A stretch of DNA of 64,000 nucleotides from an uncultured Paracoccaceae bacterium (GCA_947487205.1 CANKVU010000008.1:1-64000), one strand, 5' to 3'. Counted from the first letter of the stretch, positions 8,386-19,512 are shown. Notes: a model not told the origin generated them from the letters alone. Numbers and translations: made by a program.

Positions 8386-9690
8386 ATGGCCCCAGTTACC
8401 CTGACCCGCCGGCGGGTCCTGTCCGTCGGCCTTGCCGCGCCGTTCCTCGTCCCCGCGCGAGGTCTGGCGGCCGGGCGCCCGCTCACGATCGGCCTCGCGC
8501 TGTCCCTGACCGGGCCCTATGCCGAGGAGGGGCGCGAGCAGCTCGAGGCGATCGATCTCGCGATCGGGCATCTGAACGGGGCCGGCGACGGCGGCATGCT
8601 CGCGACCCTCTCTCCCTCGGGCCTCGCGGGGAACGGCGTCCTGGGGCGGCGGGTCGCGCGGGTGGCAGCCGACACGCGCACCTCCGCGGCGCGGGCGCTC
8701 GAGGCAGCGCGCGGCATGATCGCGCGGGACGGCGCGACCGCGATCCTCGGTGGCTCGTCCTCGGGGGCGGCTGTCGCCCTGCAGGGACTGGCCGCCGAGG
8801 CGGGGGTGATCTTCATGGCCGGGGTCAGCCACGCGAACGCGCCCACGGGCCGGGATCGCAACGCCCACGGGTTCCGCCACTTCGTCAACGCGCACATGTC
8901 CGCGCTGGCCCTGGCCCCGGTGCTGGCGCGGCTTCACGGAAGCGCGCGGATGGCGGCGCATCTGAGCGTCGACAACGAATGGGGCCGGTCGCAGCAGCGG
9001 GCGATGCGCGCGGTGACCGAAGCGATCGGCTGGGAGACAATCCGCGCCATCCCCGTGCCGCCCGAGACCGCGGATTTCGACGCGGCGCTCGACCAGGCCA
9101 CCCGCGGCGGGGGCGATGTCCTGATCCTGAACCTCTATGGCGGGTCGCTGCTGCTGGCGCTCGGGGCGGCCGCGCGGGCGCGGCTGCGCGACCGGGGGCT
9201 CGAGATCGTGGTGCCGCTGCATTCGGACCTCGTAGCGCGGCGGGCGGGGGCCGACATCGACGGGGTCGTGGGCACACAGAACTGGCACCCGGCGCTCGAA
9301 CGGGATCTCGGCCCCCGGTTCGCGGGAACCCAAGCCTTCGTGCGCGCCTTCGAGGCCGCCCATGGGCGGGTGCCGGGACAGGCGGCGCAGACCTGTTACG
9401 CGCAGACGATCCTTTACGCCGACGCGGTGTCCCGCGCCGGGTCGACGGCGCCCTGCGCCGTGATCGAGGCGCTCGCCGACCACGCCTTCGACGGCCTCGG
9501 CACCGGGCCCACGCTCTATCGCGGGGCGGACCACCAGTGCCTGAAGGACGTGGCCGTCGTCCGCGGCAGCCGGTCGGGTGGCCATCCGCTGGAGCTTCTG
9601 GCGGTGACGGGCGCGGAGGAGGTGACTTACTCGCCGGATCATCCGGACTTTGCCGGGCGGCGGATCGGCGCCTGCTCCGGCCCCGCCTGA
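8386..9690 (+). CDS. Tat-exported ABC transporter substrate-binding protein, branched-chain amino acid type
   Basis: A 434-residue periplasmic binding protein of the Peripla_BP_6 (Leu/Ile/Val receptor-like) family. The start at 8386 was preferred over 8332 because it follows CGGAGG and opens directly on a Tat signal, [16 protein letters not shown], cleaved near ARGLAAG. The fold is recognised from [17 protein letters not shown] at the mature N-terminus, [15 protein letters not shown] (ligand loop), [12 protein letters not shown] and [17 protein letters not shown]. No permease or ATPase genes are adjacent, so the ligand is unknown. It lies upstream of acetyl-CoA synthetase in the same direction with a gap of about 150 bases. 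Confidence 0.8.
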   Translation: MAPVTLTRRRVLSVGLAAPFLVPARGLAAGRPLTIGLALSLTGPYAEEGREQLEAIDLAIGHLNGAGDGGMLATLSPSGLAGNGVLGRRVARVAADTRTSAARALEAARGMIARDGATAILGGSSSGAAVALQGLAAEAGVIFMAGVSHANAPTGRDRNAHGFRHFVNAHMSALALAPVLARLHGSARMAAHLSVDNEWGRSQQRAMRAVTEAIGWETIRAIPVPPETADFDAALDQATRGGGDVLILNLYGGSLLLALGAAARARLRDRGLEIVVPLHSDLVARRAGADIDGVVGTQNWHPALERDLGPRFAGTQAFVRAFEAAHGRVPGQAAQTCYAQTILYADAVSRAGSTAPCAVIEALADHAFDGLGTGPTLYRGADHQCLKDVAVVRGSRSGGHPLELLAVTGAEEVTYSPDHPDFAGRRIGACSGPA

Positions 9691-9839
9691 CGCGCGGCCG
9701 CCGGAGTCCGTGCGCGCACTCCCCAGGGGGCAGGATGCCCCCCTCCCCTTTGCGCTCCCGCCCCCTGGCGACACGATGTCTCGCCAAAACGGCGAAGGAC
9801 ACTACGTGCCGGGGGAGGATAACGGAGGAGGAATTTGCA

Positions 9840-11798
9840 ATGCTGGACGCTGACGCGAACAAGAAGCATCCGCCGACGGAAGATTTCGTGCGCAACGCCC
9901 ATGTCGACGCGGACCGCTACGAGGAGATGTACCGCCGATCCATCGACGACCCGGAAGGTTTCTGGGCCGAGCATGCCAGGCGCATCGACTGGATCAAGGA
10001 ACCCTCGAAGATCAAGAACACGACCTTCGAATACGGCAATGTCGACATCCGCTGGTTCGAGGACGGCACGCTGAACGTCGCCGCGAATTGCGTCGACCGG
10101 CACTTGAAGGATCGCGGCGACCAGACGGCGATCATCTGGGTCCCGGACGAGGACGACGGCTCCGACCAGCACATCACGTACAAGCAGCTGGCCAGCCACG
10201 TGAACAAGTTCGCCAACGTCCTCAAGGAAATGGGCGTGGGCAAGGGCGACCGGGTGGTGATCTACCTGCCGATGATCCCGCAGGCGGCCTATGCGATGCT
10301 GGCCTGCGCGCGGATCGGCGCGATCCATTCCGTCGTCTTTGCCGGCTTCTCGCCCGATGCGCTGGCGCAGCGGGTGAACGGCTGCGAGGCAAAGGTCGTG
10401 ATCACCGCCGACGGCAGCCCCCGGGGCGGCAAGATCACCGACCTCAAGGCCAATGCCGACAAGGCCTTCAAGAAGGTCGAGCACGACGCGAAGCTTCTCG
10501 TGGTCAAGCGCGCGGGCAACGAGGTCGCCTGGAGCGAGGGCCGCGATCACTGGCTGCACGAGATGGAAGAAAACGCCTCGGACGATTGCCAGCCCGAGGA
10601 GATGAACGCGGAAGATCCGCTCTTCATCCTCTACACGTCGGGATCGACCGGGAAGCCCAAGGGCGTGGTGCACAGCCAGGGCGGCTATATCGTCTATACC
10701 TCGATGACCCACGAATACACGTTCGATTACCATGAGGGCGACGTCTATTGGTGCACCGCCGATATCGGCTGGGTGACCGGGCACAGCTACATCGTCTATG
10801 GCCCGCTGGCGAACGGCGCGACCACCATCATGTTCGAGGGCGTGCCGACCTATCCCGACGCGGGGCGCTGCTGGAAGATCTGCCAGGACCACAAGGTGGC
10901 GCAGTTCTACACCGCGCCGACAGCGATCCGGGCGCTGATGGCCAAGGGCGACGAGTTCGTCACCAAGTACGACCTGTCGTCGCTCAAGGTCCTGGGCACG
11001 GTGGGAGAGCCCATCAACCCCGAGGCCTGGGCCTGGTACAACGAGGTCGTAGGCAAGTCGAAATGCCCCATCGTCGACACCTGGTGGCAGACCGAGACGG
11101 GCGGCCACATGCTGACCCCGCTGCCCGGCGCCGTGGCGACGAAGCCCGGCTCGGCCACGAAGCCGTTCTTCGGGGTGAAGCCCGTCGTGCTGGAGCCCGA
11201 GACGGGCAAGGTGCAGGAGGGCAACGGCGTCGAGGGCGTCCTGGCCATCGCCGATAGCTGGCCCAGCCAGATGCGGACCGTCTATGGCGATCACGAGCGG
11301 TTCATGAATACCTACTTCCAGCAATACAAGGGCTACTACTTCACCGAGGACGGCTGCCGCCGCGACGAGGACGGGTATTACTGGATCACCGGCCGCGTGG
11401 ACGACGTGATCAACGTATCCGGGCACCGGATGGGCACGGCGGAGGTCGAATCCGCGCTGGTCTCTCACGACGCGGTCAGCGAGGCTGCGGTGGTGGGCGT
11501 CCCCCACGAGGTGAAGGGTCAGGCGATCTATTGCTACGTGTCGCTCATGGACGGCTACGAGCAATCCGAGGAGCTGCGCAAGGAATTGTCGGACCACGTC
11601 CGCAGCGAGATCGGCCCCATCGCCAAGCCCGACTTCATCCAGTGGGCCCCGGGCCTGCCCAAGACCCGGTCGGGCAAGATCATGCGCCGCATCCTGCGCA
11701 AGGTCGCCTCGAACGAGCACGACCAGCTGGGCGATACGTCCACCCTGGCGGAACCCGAGGTGGTCGACGACCTGATCGCCAACCGGCAGAACAAGTGA
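9840..11798 (+). CDS. acsA: Acetyl-CoA synthetase (AMP-forming)
   Basis: A 652-residue enzyme that activates acetate to acetyl-CoA through acetyl-adenylate. The ATG at 9840 follows GGAGGAGG. The N-terminal ACAS domain includes [15 protein letters not shown]. The AMP-binding P-loop [18 protein letters not shown] begins near residue 265, the acetate/adenylate motif [12 protein letters not shown] follows, and [20 protein letters not shown] marks the hinge. The C-terminal TRSGKIMRR carries Lys613, the lysine acetylated by protein acetyltransferases to switch off this family (known for Salmonella Acs). The length is standard. A strong intrinsic terminator follows 25 bases after the stop, so this is the end of its transcript. 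Long open frames on the opposite strand are shadows of its GC-rich codons. Confidence 0.97.
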   Translation: MLDADANKKHPPTEDFVRNAHVDADRYEEMYRRSIDDPEGFWAEHARRIDWIKEPSKIKNTTFEYGNVDIRWFEDGTLNVAANCVDRHLKDRGDQTAIIWVPDEDDGSDQHITYKQLASHVNKFANVLKEMGVGKGDRVVIYLPMIPQAAYAMLACARIGAIHSVVFAGFSPDALAQRVNGCEAKVVITADGSPRGGKITDLKANADKAFKKVEHDAKLLVVKRAGNEVAWSEGRDHWLHEMEENASDDCQPEEMNAEDPLFILYTSGSTGKPKGVVHSQGGYIVYTSMTHEYTFDYHEGDVYWCTADIGWVTGHSYIVYGPLANGATTIMFEGVPTYPDAGRCWKICQDHKVAQFYTAPTAIRALMAKGDEFVTKYDLSSLKVLGTVGEPINPEAWAWYNEVVGKSKCPIVDTWWQTETGGHMLTPLPGAVATKPGSATKPFFGVKPVVLEPETGKVQEGNGVEGVLAIADSWPSQMRTVYGDHERFMNTYFQQYKGYYFTEDGCRRDEDGYYWITGRVDDVINVSGHRMGTAEVESALVSHDAVSEAAVVGVPHEVKGQAIYCYVSLMDGYEQSEELRKELSDHVRSEIGPIAKPDFIQWAPGLPKTRSGKIMRRILRKVASNEHDQLGDTSTLAEPEVVDDLIANRQNK

Positions 11799-11823
11799 TG
11801 CGGCCGCATCGCTGAATGCAGAG

Positions 11824-11854
11824 GGCCCGCCGGATCGTTCCGGCGGGCCTTTTT
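11824..11854 (+). terminator. Rho-independent terminator of acsA
   Basis: A perfect 11-base stem (GGCCCGCCGGA with TCCGGCGGGCC) closes a four-base loop and is followed by five T. Confidence 0.93.
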
Positions 11855-11912
11855 GTCGCGTCCGGGAACGGGGGTACCGGCCCGCCGCTTTGCCCCTCGA
11901 AAGGAGATGCAG

Positions 11913-12344
11913 ATGTTCCGAACAGCCCTGATCCTTGCCATGCTTCCCCTGCCCGCCCTGGCCCAGGTAACGATCCCCGTCGAAGACGCGCCGTTCAAGG
12001 AGGCAAGCCCGCTGTCGGGACGCCTCGATCCGGCCGAGATCGCGGACAGCGAAGCCTATCCGCTGGTGCCGCCCGAGGAGGTCACGGCGGAGCTTCTGAC
12101 CCGGGCGCGCGTCGTCGATTTCACCGGCAACCGGGTGGGCGACCTGCGGGGCGTCGTGAGCGAGGGCGAGACCGTGGTGGGGATCGTACTGTCGGTGGGC
12201 GGCGTCCTGGGCACGCTCGACCACCCGGTCGCCGTCCCCCTCGATGCGGTTCTGGTCGGCCGGTCGGAAGCGCTCGGCGACACGCGCATCGTCGTGGCCC
12301 TCACCCAGGCGGAACTGGCCGCACTGCCCCCCTACGCCCCGTGA
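11913..12344 (+). CDS. Exported PRC-barrel domain protein
   Basis: A 143-residue protein with a Sec signal peptide (MFRTALILAMLPLPALAQ). One PRC-barrel-like domain follows at about residues 55-140, seen in VVDFTGNRVGDLRGVVSEGE, then GIVLSVGGVLG and HPVAVPLDAVLV, ending in the common LTQAELAALPPY tail. The ATG at 11913 follows AAGGAG. PRC barrels are small beta folds that bind RNA, protein or small ligands; in exported form their role is unknown. It is followed 67 bases later by a second exported PRC-barrel gene, so the two probably arose by duplication and may act together. It lies just after the acsA terminator and therefore has its own promoter. Confidence 0.78.
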   Translation: MFRTALILAMLPLPALAQVTIPVEDAPFKEASPLSGRLDPAEIADSEAYPLVPPEEVTAELLTRARVVDFTGNRVGDLRGVVSEGETVVGIVLSVGGVLGTLDHPVAVPLDAVLVGRSEALGDTRIVVALTQAELAALPPYAP

Positions 12345-12411
12345 CGGGGCGGGCGCGGGAACGCGACCCGGGCGCCGCCCGTTGGGAGAGGAACCAGACA
12401 CGGAGGTTCCC

Positions 12412-12840
12412 ATGCCTGTCAGACCCCTTCTGGCCATCGCCATCGCGAGCGGCCTCGCGGCGGCCCCGCTCTCGGCGCAGGACGATGCCGGGGACGGCGC
12501 CGAACAGAGCGCCATCGCCGAGACGTTCGGGATAGAGACCGGCCCGGAAAACTTTCGCGACATCGAGATCGACGGCCTGAGCGCCGAGGCCCTCGCCGGC
12601 AGCAAGATCCTCGGCCGGCAGGGCGACAGGATCGGGACGGTCACCGACGTGCTGATCGTCGAGGACGAGGCCGACAAGATCGTCATGGCCATCGACGGCA
12701 CCTTCGGGGAGCCGCGCCGCACCGTGCTGATCCCCCTGGACGAGGTGCAGATCCAGAGGAAGGACGACGAGACCTTTCGCTTGCGGACCACCCTGTCCGA
12801 CGAGGCAGTTGACGGGCTTGCCGAATACAACGCCATCTGA
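12412..12840 (+). CDS. Second exported PRC-barrel domain protein
   Basis: A 142-residue exported protein with a signal peptide ending at about residue 22 (APLSAQ) and an acidic linker. The PRC-barrel domain at about 58-140 includes LAGSKILGRQGDRIGTVTDV, VMAIDGTFG, TVLIPLDEVQ and the end segment LSDEAVDGLAEYNA. The start at 12412 follows CGGAGG. Its stop codon is immediately followed, with no spacer, by the ATG of the next gene, so the two are likely translationally coupled. The function is unknown; the pairing with the previous gene suggests a common envelope role. Confidence 0.78.
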   Translation: MPVRPLLAIAIASGLAAAPLSAQDDAGDGAEQSAIAETFGIETGPENFRDIEIDGLSAEALAGSKILGRQGDRIGTVTDVLIVEDEADKIVMAIDGTFGEPRRTVLIPLDEVQIQRKDDETFRLRTTLSDEAVDGLAEYNAI

Positions 12841-13182
12841 ATGGCGCGCGATCATCCCGTCACGCCGGACGGGCGGTATTTCGTCGCCCGGGGGCGCCTG
12901 TGGCGATGTACCGATCCTGCCCTCTCCGATAGCGACCGGCGCGCCGCGGTCAAGGAGTTGATGCGGGCCCGCCGGGCCGTCGGCCAGGCCGAAACCGACA
13001 CCGACATCCGCGCGGCCCGCGCCAAGGTCGATCAGGCGAAACACCGGCTGGGGGAACGCGGCCCCGTCTGGTGGGATGACGGCGCACCCGACGAGGGACG
13101 AATGGCCCCCTGGAACAGTTCCTATGCAGAATGGTGGGCTGCCCTGCCCGCAGCGGTCCGGGCCGCAGCCGATCCCAGCTAG
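12841..13182 (+). CDS. Conserved hypothetical protein (RGRLWR / GPVWWDDGAPD type)
   Basis: A 113-residue soluble protein recognised as a widespread proteobacterial family without known function. It begins with TPDGRYFVARGRLWRCTDP, has a charged helical centre (KELMRARRAVGQ...AARAKVDQAKHRLG) and a conserved end, GERGPVWWDDGAPD, followed by a WNSSYAEWW segment. The ATG directly abuts the preceding stop and has no clear ribosome site of its own, which points to coupled translation. Its stop shares the bases CTAG with the stop of the convergent DUF1989 gene. Confidence 0.75.
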   Translation: MARDHPVTPDGRYFVARGRLWRCTDPALSDSDRRAAVKELMRARRAVGQAETDTDIRAARAKVDQAKHRLGERGPVWWDDGAPDEGRMAPWNSSYAEWWAALPAAVRAAADPS

Positions 13183-14000
13183 AGCCCGTGGCTGCGGTCG
13201 TAGGACGATCGCGGCGGCGGCTCGGCCGGGGCTGCGCCCGTGGCCAGGATCTCCATCTCGAGCGGGTGGCAGGGGGCCGCGTCGGAGGAATGCTCGGCCC
13301 CGCAATCCCCGCCCGGGCACGCGCTCAGCACAGCCAGAAGGTCGATCTCGGCCAGTAGGTCCAGGTGATCGCCGGGCCGGACCGGGCTTGCCTTCATGAA
13401 GTAGCGGCCCGCGCCGTCGAAGCCCGTGCACATGAAGACGTTGAGCACGTCGTGGACATGCGCCTCGGCCCGTGCCGGATCGAGGCCCGTCGCCTCGGCC
13501 AGCGCGCGGGTCAGGTTCGAATGGCACGTGCGGTGATAATCTCGCCCCGAGAGCAGGTGCGCGGTATAGGGATCGCACCTGGTCCCGATCACGTCGTGGA
13601 CGCGCCCCCCGAACGGATCGGTCCCGTACCAGTCGAGGGTATCGCGGACGATCGTCGCTAGGGGCCTGAGATGGGGAAACCCCGACCATAGCCGGTCGCC
13701 GGTGGTCACGTGGCTGCCATGCAGGGCGCGGGTCTTGCCGGAATAGAACCGCTCGGACAGGTCGTCGGCCGCGAAGAGGTTCAGATCGCCGACCTGTGGA
13801 CCCTCGACGCAGCGGATGCGCAGGACGTGGCCCGCGGGGACCCGGAGCGCCCGGGCATCGCGCGGCGGCACGCGGAGGACGGAGACGTGGCGCGGGTCCC
13901 GGGCGCGCCACAGGCGCGGATCGGGCAAGCTGTCCGACCGATAGCACGGGACCGGAGCGACCGCGCGGCGCCTTTCGGCATCCGCCGGCGCGTCAGGCAT
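13179..14000 (-). CDS. DUF1989 urea carboxylase-associated family protein
   Basis: A 273-residue protein of the DUF1989 family, often found beside urea or allophanate genes. Typical features are VPAGHVLRIRCVEGPQVGDLN, a middle block GDRLWSGFPHLRPLATIVRDT, GTRCDPYTAHLLSG, the Cys/His-rich CHSNLTRALAE, and NVFMCTGFDGAGRYFMKAS. Late acidic and Cys positions (PGGDCGAEH, CHPLEMEI) may bind metal. There are no urea genes around, so the functional link is not supported locally. The start is uncertain: 14000 (MPDAPADAE) overlaps the lipoprotein gene by 8 bases, and 14024 is an alternative; neither has a strong ribosome site. It probably forms an operon with the upstream lipoprotein gene. Confidence 0.75.
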   Translation of the reverse strand: MPDAPADAERRRAVAPVPCYRSDSLPDPRLWRARDPRHVSVLRVPPRDARALRVPAGHVLRIRCVEGPQVGDLNLFAADDLSERFYSGKTRALHGSHVTTGDRLWSGFPHLRPLATIVRDTLDWYGTDPFGGRVHDVIGTRCDPYTAHLLSGRDYHRTCHSNLTRALAEATGLDPARAEAHVHDVLNVFMCTGFDGAGRYFMKASPVRPGDHLDLLAEIDLLAVLSACPGGDCGAEHSSDAAPCHPLEMEILATGAAPAEPPPRSSYDRSHGL

Positions 14001-14235
14001 CGCAGACCTGCTGGCCCAGATCATTGCGGAGCGGAACGCCCGGCCCCTCGGCTTCGAGTACCACGCCGTAGCAGCCCGCGTCGTCGCGCACGAGGAAAGC
14101 GGGATCGATCCCGTCGGGCAGCGCGCGCATCGCCTCGGGGGAAATGTTCCGCAGCCGTCCGTCCTCGTCGTATTCCGAGAAGATGCAGCCGGACAGGCCC
14201 ACCGTCAGGATCATTCCGCATGCCAGGTAGCGCAC
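13993..14235 (-). CDS. Small lipoprotein, unknown function
   Basis: An 80-residue protein starting with GTG at 14235, preceded by GGGGAAGG. The N-terminus VRYLACGMILTVGLSGC is a lipoprotein signal with lipobox LSGC and the acylated Cys at residue 17. The mature part is acidic (FSEYDEDGRLRNISPEAMRA) and has two further Cys (DDAGCYGV and the C-terminal QQVCDA) that could form a disulfide. A longer frame from 14355 exists but would bury the signal peptide. It overlaps the DUF1989 gene by 8 bases. I do not recognise a named family. Confidence 0.65.
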   Translation of the reverse strand: MRYLACGMILTVGLSGCIFSEYDEDGRLRNISPEAMRALPDGIDPAFLVRDDAGCYGVVLEAEGPGVPLRNDLGQQVCDA

Positions 14236-14397
14236 TCGCCTTCCCCCATATCTGGACCGGCGCGACGCTACCAGAGCCGCCCGGCAGGTCAAGCAGCCGC
14301 GATATTCCGCATTCTCCGAATTGTCCGGCCGCGCCTTAACGACCCGTTTACGCACCGACGGAAAAACTTAACGGGCCCTTAAACGACGGAGCCAAGG

Positions 14398-14670
14398 ATG
14401 ATTGAAAGCCAGACCATCGCCGGGCCGGTCGCCCTCGCCCGCGCCTTCGCCCTTCCGCCGAGCGCGGATCGCCCCGGGAGCGTCCCCGACGCGCCCCCCG
14501 CGATCGACCGTGCAGCGCCCTACGGGCCCAGGCCGACCTTCAAGGTCACGTTCCTGGAACGCGTGTGGGAGGATCGCCGATGGCCCGGTCCCGCGGCGCG
14601 CCCAGGTCCGGGCATGGCCGAGGCCGCGCTTGCCCGCAACGGGACCGGGACGGTCGATCTCAGGGCCTGA
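14398..14670 (+). CDS. Possible small protein upstream of accB
   Basis: A 90-residue frame beginning at an ATG with GGAGCCAAGG just upstream. Its composition is Pro/Ala/Arg-rich, with one plausible conserved-looking stretch, RPTFKVTFLERVWED, in the middle. There is no signal peptide, membrane segment or known domain. The good ribosome site argues for translation, but in DNA of this GC content such a frame can occur by chance, and another frame overlaps it. It could be a leader for the accBC operon that starts 107 bases later. Confidence 0.35.
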   Translation: MIESQTIAGPVALARAFALPPSADRPGSVPDAPPAIDRAAPYGPRPTFKVTFLERVWEDRRWPGPAARPGPGMAEAALARNGTGTVDLRA

Positions 14671-14776
14671 AGGGCCCCGCGCGCGTCTTCGCCTTTCGCC
14701 CCGTGCGGCACTGTCCTATAGACGAGCCTGAATTGCGCCCCAGATCCGGGGACACGGGCAACGCGACGAGGACGGA

Positions 14777-15268
14777 ATGAGCGACAGATCGCACGACAAG
14801 GACGTGGCCTTCATCCAGGCGCTCGCGGAATTGCTGAGAGAGAACGATCTGACCGAACTCCGCGTGAAACGCGATTATGCCGAGGATGATAGCCTCGATG
14901 TGCGGGTCTCGCGCATGGTGGCCGCGCCGCCGGCGCCAGCCGCCGGGGCGCATCCCCGGCCGGCGGAGCCCTCGGCCCCGACCGGCGGCGCCGAGACGCA
15001 GGCCCCGGCGGAGACGACCGACCCCGCATCCGAGCCGGGCGCGGTGACATCGCCGATGGTCGGCACCGTGTACCTGGCGCCTGAACCCGGCTCCGCCGCC
15101 TTCGTGTCGATCGGCGACCAGGTCAGCGAGGGGCAGACCCTGATGATCGTCGAGGCGATGAAGACGATGAACCACATCCCCGCGCCGCGGGGCGGCAAGG
15201 TCACCCGGATCCTGGTCGAGGACGGCGCGCCCGTCGAATACGGCGCCCCGCTCGTCGTTCTGGGCTGA
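14777..15268 (+). CDS. accB: Acetyl-CoA carboxylase biotin carboxyl carrier protein
   Basis: A 163-residue carrier subunit for the first step of fatty-acid synthesis. The N-terminal helical part ([20 protein letters not shown]) is followed by an Ala/Pro-rich flexible linker (about 50-90). The C-terminal biotinyl domain holds the biotinylation motif EAMKTMN at Lys129. [14 protein letters not shown] marks the start of that domain. The gene lies 8 bases upstream of accC in the usual accBC operon. The upstream aroQ seen in many relatives is absent here. Confidence 0.96.
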   Translation: MSDRSHDKDVAFIQALAELLRENDLTELRVKRDYAEDDSLDVRVSRMVAAPPAPAAGAHPRPAEPSAPTGGAETQAPAETTDPASEPGAVTSPMVGTVYLAPEPGSAAFVSIGDQVSEGQTLMIVEAMKTMNHIPAPRGGKVTRILVEDGAPVEYGAPLVVLG

Positions 15269-15276
15269 GGCGGATC

Positions 15277-16623
15277 ATGTTCGACAAGATCCTGGTCGCC
15301 AATCGCGGAGAGATCGCCCTGCGGGTCATCCGCGCCGCGCGCGAGATGGGAATCGGCACCGTCGCCGTCCATTCGACCGCCGATGCCGATGCGATGCATG
15401 TCCGCATGGCGGACGAATCCGTCTGCATCGGCCCCCCCGCGGCCGCCCAATCCTACCTCAACTTTCCGGCCATCATCTCCGCCTGCGAGGTGACCGGCGC
15501 GCAGGCGATCCACCCCGGCTACGGATTTCTGAGCGAGAACGCCCAGTTCGTGCAGATCGTCGAGGATCACGAGCTGACCTTCATCGGGCCGAGGGCCGAG
15601 CATATCCGGATCATGGGCGACAAGATCACCGCCAAGGAGACGATGAAGGCCCTGGGCGTGCCCTGCGTCCCGGGATCGGAGGGCGGGGTCGCCGACGCGG
15701 CCGCCGCGCGGCGCCTGGGCGCGGAGATCGGCTATCCCCTGATCGTCAAGGCCACGGCCGGCGGCGGCGGGCGGGGAATGAAGCTCGCCCGGACGGAGGG
15801 CGATCTGGAGCGGGCGTTCCAGACCGCCCGGGCCGAGGCGAAGGCCGCCTTCGGCAATGACGAGGTGTACCTGGAAAAGTACCTCGGCGCCCCGCGTCAT
15901 ATCGAGGTGCAGGTCTTCGGCGACGGGCGCGGCGGCGCGGTCCATCTGGGCGAGCGCGACTGCTCGTTGCAGCGGCGCCACCAGAAGATCCTCGAAGAGG
16001 CCCCCGGCCCGGTCATTACGCCGGAGCAACGCGAGGAGATCGGCCGCACCTGCGCCGACGCGGTCGCGCGGATCGGCTATGCGGGGGCCGGCACGATCGA
16101 GTTCCTCTTCGAGGGCGGGCAATTCTATTTCATCGAGATGAATACCCGTCTTCAGGTGGAGCATCCGGTGACGGAGGCGGTCTATGGCGTCGACCTCGTG
16201 CGCGAGCAGATCCGCGTCGCGGCGGGCGAGCCGCTGAGCTTCTCGCAGGAGGAACTGGTCCCGCGGGGTCATGCCATCGAGGTGCGGATCAATGCCGAGA
16301 AGCTGCCGACGTTCTCCCCCTCGCCGGGGCGCATCACCCAGTACCACGCTCCCGGCGGGCTGGGCGTGCGGATGGATTCGGCGCTCTATGACGGCTACCG
16401 GATCCCGCCCTTCTATGATTCGCTGATCGGCAAGCTGATCGTGCACGGACGCGACCGCCCCGAGGCGCTGGCGCGGCTCGATCGCGCCCTGGGGGAGTTG
16501 ATCGTCGACGGGGTCGACACCACGTTGCCGCTGTTCCACGAGCTGCTCGGAACGGACGCGGTGATCAGCGGCGATTACACGATCCACTGGCTCGAAGAAT
16601 GGCTGGCCCGGAACCTGGAGTGA
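15277..16623 (+). CDS. accC: Biotin carboxylase subunit of acetyl-CoA carboxylase
   Basis: A 448-residue ATP-grasp enzyme that carboxylates the biotin on AccB with bicarbonate and ATP. The N-terminal domain starts [20 protein letters not shown]. The glycine-rich ATP loop is [12 protein letters not shown], and the catalytic region includes [18 protein letters not shown] and [20 protein letters not shown]. The length is standard and all hallmark motifs are present. Its last bases overlap the GTG start of aat by four (GTGA), so aat is co-translated. Confidence 0.97.
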   Translation: MFDKILVANRGEIALRVIRAAREMGIGTVAVHSTADADAMHVRMADESVCIGPPAAAQSYLNFPAIISACEVTGAQAIHPGYGFLSENAQFVQIVEDHELTFIGPRAEHIRIMGDKITAKETMKALGVPCVPGSEGGVADAAAARRLGAEIGYPLIVKATAGGGGRGMKLARTEGDLERAFQTARAEAKAAFGNDEVYLEKYLGAPRHIEVQVFGDGRGGAVHLGERDCSLQRRHQKILEEAPGPVITPEQREEIGRTCADAVARIGYAGAGTIEFLFEGGQFYFIEMNTRLQVEHPVTEAVYGVDLVREQIRVAAGEPLSFSQEELVPRGHAIEVRINAEKLPTFSPSPGRITQYHAPGGLGVRMDSALYDGYRIPPFYDSLIGKLIVHGRDRPEALARLDRALGELIVDGVDTTLPLFHELLGTDAVISGDYTIHWLEEWLARNLE

Positions 16624-17261
16624 CCAGGCCTGCCCTGACGCCGGACCTTGTCCTCGCGGCCTATGCAAAGGGCATCTTTCCCATGGCCGAATCGCGGGAT
16701 TCGGCTGAAATCTACTGGGTCGATCCACGATGGCGCGGCATCCTGCCGCTCGACGGGTTCCACGTGTCGCGGTCGCTGCGCCGGCAGGTTCGGCGCGAGA
16801 CGTACCGCGTGACTTTCGACAGGGATTTCGCCGGCGTGGTCGCCGGTTGCGCGGGCCGGCCCGAGACCTGGATCAACGGCGAGATCGCGTCCCTTTACAC
16901 CCTCCTGCACCTTGCCCGGCAGGCCCATTCGGTGGAGGTGTGGGAGGGCCGGGATCTAGTGGGCGGCGTCTACGGGGTGGCGATCGGCGCCGCGTTTTTC
17001 GGTGAATCGATGTTCTCGCGGGCGACGGACGCGTCGAAGATCGGGCTGTTATACCTCGTCGACCGGCTCCGGCAGGGCGGGTTCACGCTTTTCGACACGC
17101 AGTTCGTCACTGATCACCTGGCATCGCTCGGCGTGATCGAGGTCAGCCGCCACGATTATCACCGACGCCTGGCCGGGGCGACCCGACATATTGCCCGGTT
17201 CGACGATGGCCCCGCGCCGCCCGCCGATCAGGTGCTGCAGCGAATGACCCAGACATCGTAG
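16620..17261 (+). CDS. aat: Leucyl/phenylalanyl-tRNA-protein transferase
   Basis: A 213-residue enzyme that adds Leu or Phe from aminoacyl-tRNA to proteins with N-terminal Arg or Lys, marking them for ClpS/ClpAP (N-degron pathway). Family motifs are [15 protein letters not shown] near the N-terminus, [26 protein letters not shown], and the GNAT-like core [20 protein letters not shown] followed by [16 protein letters not shown] chose GTG at 16620 because it overlaps the accC stop; ATG at 16599 is in frame and would add seven residues. The C-terminal 34 bases overlap the convergent DUF2155 gene. Confidence 0.94.
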   Translation: MTRPALTPDLVLAAYAKGIFPMAESRDSAEIYWVDPRWRGILPLDGFHVSRSLRRQVRRETYRVTFDRDFAGVVAGCAGRPETWINGEIASLYTLLHLARQAHSVEVWEGRDLVGGVYGVAIGAAFFGESMFSRATDASKIGLLYLVDRLRQGGFTLFDTQFVTDHLASLGVIEVSRHDYHRRLAGATRHIARFDDGPAPPADQVLQRMTQTS

Positions 17262-17707
17262 CGGGGATGGTCGAGCGGGTTCAGCGCCGGGGACGAGGCC
17301 ACCATCCAGCCCGCGAAATCCGGCCGCTCCGCGTCGTCGTCGCGAATGGTGAGGTAGGCATAGGCATCGCCCGACGGGTTCGCCTCGGGGAACCTGCATT
17401 CCGCCAATTGCACCTGCAACCGGCCCATGCCGCGGGTCTGGCCGACCCGCAGTTCGATGTCGCGGACAACCCCGGTGAGCCGGTCGAGCCCCCGGAGGAC
17501 GGCGATGTTGCCCGGCAGGACGCGCTCGTTTTCCTCGCGCGTGATGTCGCGATCCCGGTTGAGCGGAACGAGGATCCCGTTCTCCCAATCCTCGCGCATG
17601 AGGTCACCGGTCTCTTCCCCGTCAAACAGGTCCTCGGTGCCGGGGATCTGCTGCTGCGCGGCTGCCGGAACGGCGAACACGAGCGCGAGCACGGCGGCGC
17701 GGATCAT
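17228..17707 (-). CDS. Exported DUF2155 protein
   Basis: A 159-residue protein with a Sec signal peptide ([20 protein letters not shown]). The mature DUF2155 region has the typical [20 protein letters not shown], two Cys ([10 protein letters not shown] and VIRCST) and the closing segment [13 protein letters not shown]. The ATG at 17707 overlaps the upstream stop (ATGA); a Met four residues earlier is less likely. DUF2155 genes in this family usually sit beside the complex I accessory gene as here, but the function is unknown. It may be a periplasmic assembly factor, which is inference from position only. Confidence 0.82.
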   Translation of the reverse strand: MIRAAVLALVFAVPAAAQQQIPGTEDLFDGEETGDLMREDWENGILVPLNRDRDITREENERVLPGNIAVLRGLDRLTGVVRDIELRVGQTRGMGRLQVQLAECRFPEANPSGDAYAYLTIRDDDAERPDFAGWMVASSPALNPLDHPRYDVWVIRCST

Positions 17708-18087
17708 TCCGGGCTCCATGCCTCGTAATCAGTGCGGGGCTTGGTTTCGGCGCGCCGGATCGAACCTGCCGGGGCATAGGCACCGGGCGTGCCGGTCATG
17801 TTGGGAAGGTGTGGCTTCTGCCACTCCTGCACCTTGATCGGGCGTTCGGTGGGCGGCTCCTTCCAGGTGTAGTGCAACCAGCCGTGCCATTCGGGCCCCA
17901 CGCGGCTGGCCTCCGCCTCGCCCGAGTAGATCACCCAGCGGCGCTTCCCGTCCTTGGTCTGGTAATAGACGTTCCCGGATGCATCATCGCCGACCCGCTC
18001 GCCGTGACGCCATGTATGGAGCAGCGTGTTCAGCGTCGCCCCGTGCCACCAGGTCACCGCCTGCAGAACCCGTCTCAGTTTGCTCAT
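17704..18087 (-). CDS. NADH:ubiquinone oxidoreductase accessory subunit NDUFA12
   Basis: A 127-residue homologue of the mitochondrial complex I subunit NDUFA12 (B17.2), which clamps the peripheral arm. Family signatures are [40 protein letters not shown] and [15 protein letters not shown]. The start at 18087 (MSKLRRVLQ) was selected because GGAGG lies about nine bases upstream; longer frames reach to 18210. The subunit is characteristic of alphaproteobacteria and mitochondria. It is the first gene of a two-gene unit with DUF2155. Confidence 0.93.
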   Translation of the reverse strand: MSKLRRVLQAVTWWHGATLNTLLHTWRHGERVGDDASGNVYYQTKDGKRRWVIYSGEAEASRVGPEWHGWLHYTWKEPPTERPIKVQEWQKPHLPNMTGTPGAYAPAGSIRRAETKPRTDYEAWSPE

Positions 18088-18255
18088 GCCCTGCATCCTC
18101 CGTTCCGCGCCCGATATGACGCAATGCGCCCCGCCCGTCCAGAGCTGGCCAAGCCCGCCCCGGCGGGCGGGCAGCCGTCGCGATATCCTTCGCGCAGGTC
18201 GAACGATCAAGCTCGACCGGACGCGTTCGGAGCCATCGGCGCGCGCGCCCGAGCC

Positions 18256-19512
<1,257 letters not shown>

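Noticed and set aside
9639-12836. A very long open frame on the minus strand opposite acsA and the PRC-barrel genes
   Set aside because: It mirrors GC-rich codon bias of the plus-strand genes, has no ribosome site, no recognisable domain and crosses a clear terminator.
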